The notes beneath the pieces were generated by a model. It was not told the DNA's origin. It made no database searches and worked only from the letters and a program-made list of their open reading frames with translations. Below are positions 55,483 through 64,000 of a DNA stretch of 64,000 nt, in pieces. Source of the DNA: Dastarcus helophoroides (Eukaryota > Arthropoda > Insecta > Coleoptera > Bothrideridae); NCBI GenBank assembly GCA_028583605.1, contig CM053332.1, forward strand, positions 25,540,023-25,604,022. The letters run 5' to 3'. Each line of letters opens with the position of its first letter. The first letter of the stretch is position 1. The position numbers and the translations under genes were made by a program.

Positions 55483-58400
55483 TACAATGATATTTCTTGA
55501 AATTACAACTTTTTTCTCGAAATTTCGACTTTTTTCCCGAAATTTCGACTTTCTTTTCGAAATTTTGACCTTTTTCTCAAATTTCGACTGTAAACTCGAA
55601 ATTCTTTTCTTGGAATTTAGACTTTTTTCTCGAAATTTCGTCTCTTCTCAAAATTTCGACTCTAATCTAAAAATTTCGATTCTAATTTCAAAATTTCGAT
55701 TTCAAACTAAAAAATTTCGACTTTTTTCTTGGAATTTAGACTTTTTTCTCGAAATTTTGTCTCTTTTCTCAAAATTTCGATTCTAATTTCAAAATTTCGA
55801 TTTTAAACTAAAAAATTTTGACTTTCTTCTCGAAATTTAGATTTTCTTTTCGAAATGTTTGACTTTTTTCTCGAATTTCGACTTTAAACTCGAAATGTCG
55901 ACTTTTTTCTTGGAATTTAGACTTTTTTCTCGAAATTTCGTCTTTTTTCTCAAAATTTCGACTTTAATCTCAAAATTTCGACTTTAAACTAGAAAATTTC
56001 GACTTTTTTCTTAAAATTTCGACTTTCTTCTCAAAATTTCGACTTTCTTTTCGATATTTTGACTTTTTTCTCTAAATTTAGACTTTTTTTTCGAGATTTT
56101 GACTTTTTTCTCGAATTTCGATTTTAAACTCGAAGTGTCGTATTTTTTCTCAAAATTTCGACTTTAATCTCAAAACTTCGACTTTAAACTAGAAAATTTC
56201 GACTCTTTTCTTGAAATTTCGACTTTCTTCTTAAAATTTCGACTTTCTTTTCGATATTTTGACTTTTTTCTCTAAATTTAGACTTTCTTCTCAAAATTTT
56301 GACTCTTTTCTCGAATTTCGACTTTAAACTCGAAATGTCGACTTTTTTCTTGAAATTTATACTTTTTTCTCGAAATTTAGTATTTTTTCTCAAAATTTTG
56401 ACTTTAAACTGAAAAATTTCAACTTTCTTCACCACGAAATTTCGACTTTCTTAAATTAGACTTTCTTCACAAAATTTCAACTTTCTTTTCGATATTTTGA
56501 CTTTTTTCTCTAAATTTAGACTTTCTTTTCGAGATTTTGACTTTTTTCTCGAATTTCGACTTTAAACTCGAAATGTCGACTTTTTTCTTCGAATTTAGAC
56601 TTTTTTCTCGAAATTTCGTCTTTTTTCTCAAATTTCGACTTTTTTCTCAAAATTTCGACTTTCTTTTCGAAATTTTGACTCTCTTCTCGAATTTCGACTT
56701 TAATCTCGACTTTTTTCTTGGGTTTTAGACTTTTTTCTCAAAATTTCGTCTCTTTTCTCAAAATTTCGACTCTAATCTCAAATTTTCGACCTTTTTCTCG
56801 AAATTTCGACTTTCTCCTCGAAATTTAGACTTTTTTTTCGAAATTTTTGACTTTTTCTCGCGAATTTCGACTTTAAACTTGAAATGTCAACTTTTTTCTT
56901 AGGCTTTAGACTATTTTCTAAAAATTTTGTCTTTTTTTTCTCAAAATTTCGACTTTAAACTAAAAATTTTTGACTTTTTTCCCGAAATTTCGATTTTCTT
57001 CTCGAAATTTAGAATTTCTTTTCGAAATTTTGACTTTTTTCTCAAAATTTAGACTTTCTTTTCGAAATTTTGACTTGTTTCTCGAAATTTAGACTTTCTT
57101 TTCGAGATTTTGACTTTTTTCTCGAATTTCGACTTTAAACTCGCAATGTCGACTTTTTTCCTGGAATTTAGACTTTTTTCTGGAAATTTCGTCTTATTTT
57201 TCAAAATTTCGACTTTAAATTCAAAATTTCGACTTTAAACTAGAAAATTTCGACTTTTTTCTCGAAATTTCGACTTTCTTCTCAAAATTTAGACTTTCTT
57301 TTCGATATTTTGACTTTTTTCTCGAAATTTAGACTTTCTTTTCAAAATTTTGATTTTTTTCTCAAATTTCGACTTTAAACTCGAAATGTCGACTTTTTTC
57401 TTCGAATTTAGACTTTTTTCTCGAAATTTCGTCTTTGTTCTCAAATTTTCAACTTATCTCTTAAAATTTCTACTTTAAACTGAAAAATTTCAACTTTCTT
57501 CACGAAATTTCGACTTTCTTTTCAAAATTTAGACTTTGTTCTCAAAATTTCAACTTTCTTTTCGGTATTTTGACTTTTTTTTCGAAATTTAGACTTTATT
57601 TTCGAAATTTTGACTTTTTTCTCGAATTTCGATTTTAAAACCCGAAATGTCGACTTTTTTCTTGAAATTTTGACTTATTTCTCGACTGAAAAATTTCAAC
57701 TTTCTTCACGAAATTTCGACTTTCTTCTCAAAATTTAGACTTTTTTTTTCGATATTTTGACTTTTTTCTCGAAATTTAGACTTTCTTTTCGAAATTTTGA
57801 CTTTTTTCTCGAATTTCGACTTTAAACTCGAAATGTCGACTTTTTTCTTGGAATTTAGACTTTTTTCTCGAAATTTCGTGTTTTTTTCTCAAAATTTCGA
57901 CTTTGAACTAGAAAATTTTGACCTTTTTCTCGAAATTTCAATTTTAAACTCGAAATTTCGACTTTTTTCTCAAAATTTCGATTTTCTTCTAATATTTTGA
58001 CCCTTTTTCTCCAGATTTCGACTTTAAACTCGAAATTTCGACTTTCTTCTTGAAACTTCAACTTTTTTCTAGAAATTTTAACTTTTTCGTCGAAATTTTG
58101 ACTTTGTACTCGTAATTTTGACTTTCTCCTTGAAATCTCGACTTTTTTCTCGAAATTTCGACTTTAAACCCGAAATGTCAACTTTTTTCTTGGAATTTAG
58201 ACTTTTTTCTCGAAATTTCGTTTTTTATTCTTAAAATTTCGACTTTAAACTAAAAAATTTCGATTTTTTTCACGCAATTTCGACTTTCTTCTCAAAATTT
58301 AGACTTTCTTTTTGATATTTTGACTTTTTTCTCGAAATTTAAACTTTCTTTTCAAAATTTTGATTTTTTTGTCGAATTTCGACTTAAAACTCATAATGTC

Positions 58401-61400
58401 GACTTTTTTCTTGGAATTTAGACTCTTTTCTCGAAATTTCGTATGTTTTCTCAAAATTTCGACTTTAATCTCAAATTTGCGACTTTGAACTAGAAAATTC
58501 TGACCTTTTTCTAGAAATTTCGACTTTAAACTCGAAATTTCGATTTTCTTCTAATATTTTGACCTTTTTTCTCCAAATTTCAACTTTAAACTCGAAATTT
58601 CGACTTTTTTCTTCAAACTTCAATTTTTTTTCTAGAAATTTTAATTTTTTTTTCCAAATTTCGACTTTAAACTCGAAATTTCGAATTTTGTCTCGAAATT
58701 TCAACTTTCTTTTCGAATTTTGACGTTTTTTCTCCAAATTTCGGCCTTAAACTCATAATTTCGACTTTCTTCTTGAAATTTCAACTTTTTTCTAGAAATT
58801 TTAACTTTTTTCTCGAAATTTTGACTTTATTCTCGAACTTTTGACTTTCTAATCGTAATTTTGACTTTCTCCTTGAAATCTCGATTGTTTTCTCGAAATT
58901 TCAACTTTCTTCACGAAATTTTGACTTTTTTCTCAAATTTAGGCATTAAACTCAAAACTTCTACCTTTTTCTTGAAATTTCGACTTTTTTTTCGAAATTT
59001 CGACTTTTTTCTCAAAATTTCGACTTTCATTTCGAAATTTTGACTCTTTCCTCAAATTTCGACTTTAAACTCAAAATGTCGACTTTTTTCTTGGGATTTA
59101 GACTTTTTTCTCAAAATTTCGCCTTTTTTCTCAAAATTTCGACTCTAATCTCAAATTTTCGACTTTTTTCTCGAAATTTCGACTTTCTTCTCGAAATTTA
59201 GACTTTTTTTTCGAAATTTTTGACTTTTTCTCGCGAATTTCGACTTTAAACTTGAAATGTCAACTTTTTCTTGGGCTTTAGATTTTTTTCTAAAAATTTT
59301 GTCTTATTTTCTCAAAATTTCGACTTTAAATTAAAAAATTTCGACTTTTTTCCCGAAATTTCGACTTTCTTCTCGAAATTTAGACTTTCTTTTCGAAATT
59401 TTGACTTTTTTCTCAAAATTTAGACTTTCTTTTCGAAATTTTGACTTTTTTCTCGAATTTTGACCTTAAACTCGAAATGTCGGCTTTTTGCTTGAAATTT
59501 AGATTTTTTCTCGAAATTTCGTCTTTCTTCTCAAAATTTCAACTTTAATCATCAAAATTTAGACTTCAAACTGAAAAATTTCAAACTATTCTTTTTTCTT
59601 CACGAAATTTGTCGACTTTCTTCAACAATTCTCCATGAATTTAGACTTTCTCTCAAAATTTTTAACTTTGAATTTTCAATTTTGACTTTTTTCTCGAAAA
59701 ATTTCGACTTTAAACTCAAAATGTGGACTTTTTTCCTCTTGGAATTTATACTTTTTTTTCTCGAAATTTTCTTATTTTCTCAAACTCAGGAAATTTTCGA
59801 TTTTTAATCTCAAATTTCGATTTTAAAACTGAAAAATTTCAAACTATCTTCAACGAAAATTTCGACTTTTCACTGTGACTGCAAATTTAAGACTTTCTTC
59901 TCAAAATTTTCCAACTTTCCTTTCGAATATTTTTGACTTTTTTTTCCTCGAAATTTTTGACTTTCTTTTTGCGAAATTTTGACTTTTTTTTCGAATTTCC
60001 GACTTTAACATCGAATGTCGACTTTTTTTTTTGCGAAATTTTTGACTTTTTTCTCTCGAAATTTCGTCTTTGTTCTCAAGATTTTCACTTATCTCTTAAA
60101 ATTTCAGACTTTAAACTGAAAAATTTCAACTTTCTTCACGAAATTCGACTTTCTTTTCAAAAATTTGGACTTTTCTTCTTCTCAAATTTTTCAACTTGTC
60201 TTTTCGAAATTTTGACTTTTTTTCTTCTCGAATTTTTGACTGGGGGAAAAAAAACCCGAAATGGTCGACTTTTTTTTTTGAATTTTTTGACTTATTTCTC
60301 GAAGTTCCGACTTAAACTCGAAATTTCGGGTACTTTTTCCCCTTTAAATTTGTTCTTCGAATGTCGACTTTATAATAAACTGATAAAATTTCAACTTTCT
60401 TCACGGGGGGAAATTTCGACTTTCTTTCTCAAAATTTTTTGACTTTCTTTTTTGATATTTTGACTTTTTTTTTTCGAATTTCTACTGAGGGGAACTCGAA
60501 TGTCGACTTTTTCCTTGATTTAGACTTTTTTTTCATCGAAATTTCGTGGTTTTTTTCTCAAAATTTCGACTTTGTCTCAATTTGCAACTTTGAACTAAAA
60601 ATTTGACGCTTTTTTCTCGAAATTTTCAATTTTTAAACTTCGAATTTTCGAGTATTTTTTTTTACTTTTTTTTTCTCAAAAATTTTTTGATTTTCTTCTT
60701 TCTAATATTTTGACGCTTTTTTCTCCAAATTTTTGACTTTAAACTCGAAATTTTCGATTTCTCCTAATATTTTTGACGCCTTTTTCCCACCCTCCAGATT
60801 TTTCGACTTTAAACTCGAAATTTCGCCTTTCTTCTTGAAACTTCACTTTGTTCTAGAAATTTTAAAGCTTTTTTTTTTCGGAAATTTGGACTTTGTATCG
60901 TAAATTTTTGACTTTCCCCTTGAAATCTCAACTTTTTTTTTCTCGAAATTGTCGGGGGGAACTTTTAAAAACCCGAAGTATCAACCTTTTTTCTTGAATT
61001 TAGACTTTTTTTTTTTCGAATTTCGTCTTTTATTCTTAAAATTTCGACTATTTCACGCAATTTCGACTTTCTTCTCAAAATTTAGACTTTTCCTTTTTGA
61101 TATTTTGACTTTTTTTTTCGAAATTTTTTACTTTCTTTTCAAAAAAAATTTTTGATTTTTTTTCTCGGAATTTCGACTTTAAAACTTAAAATGTCGACTT
61201 TTTTTTTCTTGGAATTTAGACTTTGTTTCCCTTCGAAATTTCGGTCTGTTTTTTCTCAAAATTTTTTCGACTTTAAATCTCAAATTTGCGACTTTGAACT
61301 AGAAAATTCTGACTTTTTTTCTAGAAATATAGCGACTTTAAACTTCACATTTCGAGTTTTCTTCTTCTAATATTTTGACCTTTTTTTCCTCCCAAATTTC

Positions 61401-63088
61401 AACTTTAAACTCAGGGGGGGGGGGGGAAAAAAAAATTTTGACTTTTTTTTCAATCTTTCCTTGAAACTAATCATTTTTTTTTTTTTTCTAGGAAATTTTA
61501 ATTCTGTTTTCTCCAAATTTGACTTTACACCACTCCGGAATATTTCGACTTTTTTCTCGAATTTCGAGCCTTTCTTTTATCCGAATTTTGACATTTGTTT
61601 CTCCAAAAATTTTGTTGTACCTTAACACTACCTCGTCAATTTCGACTTTTTTCTTGATTGAAACTTCAACTTTTTTCTAGAATTTTACTTTTTTTCTCCT
61701 CCCTCGAAATTTTGAAAAAAAAAAAAACTTTATTCTGAGATTTTTGACTTTGTACTCGTATATTTTGACTTTCTCCTTGAAATCTCGATTTTTTCCTCGG
61801 AAATTTAAACTTTCTTCACGAAATTTTTTACTTTTTTTTCTCAAAAATTTTTTGTGCATTAACCACTTAAAGACATTTACCTTTTTCCTTGAAATTTCGA
61901 TGTTTTTTTCTCAAAATTTCGACCTTTTTTTCCTCAAAATTTCGACTTGATTTTCGAAATTTTGACACTCTATTCCTCGAATTTCGACTTTTTAAAAAAA
62001 CTTCGAAATGGTCCGGTCTTTTTTCTTGGGAAATTTAGACTTTTTTTCCTCAAGAATTTTCGTCTCTTCTTTTCCTTCGCAAAATTTCGACCCTAATCTC
62101 ACATTTTTTCGACTTTTTTTCCCCTCGAAATTTCGACTTTCTTCTCGAAATTTAGACTTTTTTTTTTTTCGAAATTTTTTACTTTTCCTCGCGAATTTTT
62201 GACTTTAAACTTGAAATGTCAACTTTTTTTTTTGGGCTTTAGGGAGACTTTTTTCTAAAAATTTTGTCTTTTTTTTCTCGAAGAATTTTTCGACTTTAAA
62301 TTAAAATAATTTTCGACTTTTTTTTCCCGAAATTTTTGATTTTCTTTCTTCTGAGGGGGGGGGGGGAAATTTAGAATTTCTTTTCAGGGGGGGGGGAAAA
62401 AAAATTTTGACGTTTTTTCTCATAATTTTAGACTTTCGTTCGAAATTTTTTTACTTTTTTCTTGAATTTTAACCATAAACTCGAAATGCCGGCTTTTTGC
62501 TTGAAATTTAGACTTTTTTCTCGAAATTTCGTCTTTCTTCTCAAAATTTCAACTTTAATCTTAAATTTTCGAGTTTTAAACTAGAAAATTTTTACTTTTC
62601 GAAATTTCGACTTTCTTCTCGAACTTTCGACTTTCTTTTCAAATCTTGATGTTTTTTCTCCAAAATTTCGACTTTCTTTTCGAAACTTTCTTCTAATATT
62701 GTGACCTTTTTTCTCGAATTTCAAATTTAAACTCGAAATGTCGACTTTTTTCTTGGAATTTAGACTTTTTTTATCAAAATTTCGTTTAGTTTCTCAAAAT
62801 TTCGACTCTAATCTCAAAATTTCAACTCTAAACTAGAAAATCTCTACTTATTTTTCTCGAAATTTCGACTTTCTTCTCGAAATTTCGACTGTTTTCTCGA
62901 ATTTTGACCTATCTTCTCCACATTCCGACTTTAAACTCGACATTTTAATTTTTTCTCGAAATTTCGACTTTATTCTCGGAATTTTGACTTTACATTCGAA
63001 ATTTTGACTTTTTTTGTAATTTCGACTTCAAACTCGAAATTTTAACTTTTTCCTTGAAATTTCGACTCTTTTTTCGAAATTTCGTATC
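55483..63088. repeat. Large TTTCGAC array (about 7.6 kb)
   Basis: Units of about 20-21 bp around CTCGAAATTTCGACTTTTTT, with superimposed longer repetition. One example is CTCGCGAATTTCGACTTTAA-ACTTGAAATGTCAAC at about 56856, 59232 and 62189. Another is TCAACTTTCTTCACGAAATT at about 57487, 57700, 58902 and 60125. The first pair gives a segmental period of about 2.4 kb. Long frames on both strands are repeat-derived. The array is bounded by inverted FB1 arms. Confidence 0.9.
59570..62430. other. Probable error-laden false duplicate of about 57.4-59.6 kb
   Basis: From about 59570 the array shows inflated T and G runs, including G runs of a dozen or so at 61414 and 62356, and inserted GGGGG tracts near 60240, 60404, 60490 and 60955. 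The order of variant units follows 57.4-59.5 kb: 60061-60170 mirrors 57431-57540, and 62471-62560 mirrors 59464-59550. The offset grows from about 2630 to 3007, as expected from accumulated insertions. Homopolymer inflation of this kind suggests uncorrected sequence in the assembly and not biology. Confidence 0.65.
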
Positions 63089-63221
63089 TCTCTGAATATA
63101 ATAGTTTGGCTGTCGAAACGCGTTAGAGCAATCTTTGTTGTGTTTTCTAATCTTTCTTGGTTTCAGGAGCAAGATTTGTATTTCAATTTTTGAAGATATC
63201 CAAGGACCAGTTCGTTGCATC
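63089..63221 (-). mobile_element. FB1 arm, reverse (FB1-f), right flank of the large array
   Basis: TCTCTGAATATAATAGTTTG-GCTGTCGAAACGCGTTAGAG continues to TTTCTTGGTTTCAGGAGCAA-GATTTGTATTTCAATTTTTG, and ends CCAAGGACCAGTTCGTTGCATC. That last part is the reverse complement of the FB1-a outer end (GATGAAACGGACTGGTCCTT) with few differences, which fixes the FB1 terminus. It faces FB1-e across the array. Confidence 0.85.
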
Positions 63222-64000
63222 AAAATTTATGTTTTAATCTCGAAATTTTAGATTTTTCCGAACTTGGAATAATTTTTTGTTTAATTTCGAGTTTCTTTTA
63301 CAATCTTTGATTTTAAATTCTAAAATGTCTGGTTCTATTAAAAGTATTGGATTCCTTATTTTTTTCAACTAACGCTTTATTATTTCTTCTCCCGTTTTTC
63401 AGTTGCACGTTTCAAATAAATGCTTAATATCTGGCTGGTAAAGCCTTGTAGCCTCAACAGTTTGTGATTCGTAGGGTGACATCTGTTGAATTATAGTGGA
63501 TATTGGTTGGGTCCTCTTTCACAAATACCAGCAGCTAGCTGTAAGAAATTCAATAGTGTAGAAATCTTCTAGTAACAGCGGTTGTTGCGCCATCTTGTAA
63601 TGAAGTTGTCGACTAAAATTATATTTTTCAGTTAACAAATTATTGATAGAAATTTTAATTATAACGCTTCAAATTAGTCATTAGATCTTTCTCGTGAATT
63701 AAATGTATCATCACAAATGAATGTTCTAATTAATCTATTATTTCATTTTAAAATATTAGGCGACATCTTTTGTGTGTTTACCGAAATAATGTCAGGGTTA
63801 CGATGAAAATTTATCGCTTCAAAAACTGCTAAAGTACAAATTAATTGTAATTTAATTCTCTCTTGTATAAATTTAAGTACCGGTGTTCCTTTATGCAATA
63901 AAAGCAATAACCCTGAAAAAATACTCCAGATAAAAGTCGCTGAAGAGCGAAGCATTAGTTATACTTTCCTACAAAAGATGACACTTTGGCTAAGAATTAT
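63222..64000. other. Low-copy sequence at the window edge, no gene recognised
   Basis: Non-repetitive DNA of mixed composition with short frames only (longest 70 codons, minus strand, 63743-63955). It has no recognisable RNA fold or domain. It may be the start of normal intergenic or intronic DNA beyond the satellite cluster. Confidence 0.4.

Noticed and set aside
59933..60442. 169-codon open frame, the longest in the window
   Set aside because: It lies wholly in the noisy TTTCGAC segment with inflated homopolymers. The peptide is F/S/K low complexity and depends on probable sequence errors.
61413..62400. G-quadruplex motifs from long G runs
   Set aside because: The runs occur only in the segment with many apparent sequencing errors and are absent from the matching clean copy at 57.4-59.5 kb.

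Overview
The window looks like non-coding, AT-rich nuclear DNA from an insect. The evidence is hAT-type transposon ends, an insect-style dispersed element end, very long complex satellite arrays and no bacterial gene architecture. A beetle is possible but I cannot prove it. I recognise no protein-coding gene, tRNA, rRNA or CRISPR array. Nearly all open frames lie in low-complexity satellite DNA and read as F/K/S/R/N-rich peptides, so I do not annotate them as genes.

Layout: (1) 1-8.45 kb, satellite A. Its units carry a conserved GC-richer core (GCCGTTTACCGTCCACCGAT plus a GAGATAGCTG tail) in AT-rich spacer. The organisation changes from about 700-bp A/B dimers, to about 490-bp units, to a very homogeneous 658-bp higher-order repeat (HOR). 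(2) 8.5-15 kb, a compact foldback element (family FB1), the right end of one hAT-like element, then a 5,272-bp non-autonomous hAT-like element (9656-14927, perfect 8-bp target duplication ATTAAACT) stuffed with satellite-like DNA. (3) 15-17.9 kb, lower-copy DNA with a small TIR element containing a 20-bp minisatellite. (4) 17.9-27.1 kb, satellite D (CGACATTTCAAAATTT type) with an orientation flip, a 122/123-matched palindrome, FB1 arms and a second inverted-repeat family. (5) 27.1-29.7 kb, low-copy DNA around a nest of inverted repeats. (6) 29.8-32.4 kb, a second hAT-like element (2,586 bp, duplication CTCGGTGG), whose unoccupied counterpart sits at 33.92 kb. (7) 32.4-53.6 kb, satellite C, built from about 112-bp and 80-bp monomers in 4-mer (about 370-385 bp) to 8-mer (about 800 bp) HORs. 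It is interrupted by a palindromic minisatellite, a 151-bp retroposed-looking insert and a TTTCGAC array. (8) 53.6-55.4 kb, low-copy DNA. (9) 55.5-63.1 kb, a huge TTTCGAC array flanked by inverted FB1 arms. Part of it (about 59.57-62.43 kb) looks like an error-laden false duplicate. (10) 63.2-64 kb, low-copy DNA.

The strongest theme is coupling between mobile elements and satellites. The same TTTCGAC vocabulary fills two hAT-like elements and the interval between inverted FB1 arms, and occurs as an insertion in satellite C. Non-autonomous TIR elements therefore appear to carry, or to have seeded, satellite arrays here. All boundaries were read by eye; array edges are approximate, while TIR, TSD and hairpin coordinates were counted base by base.
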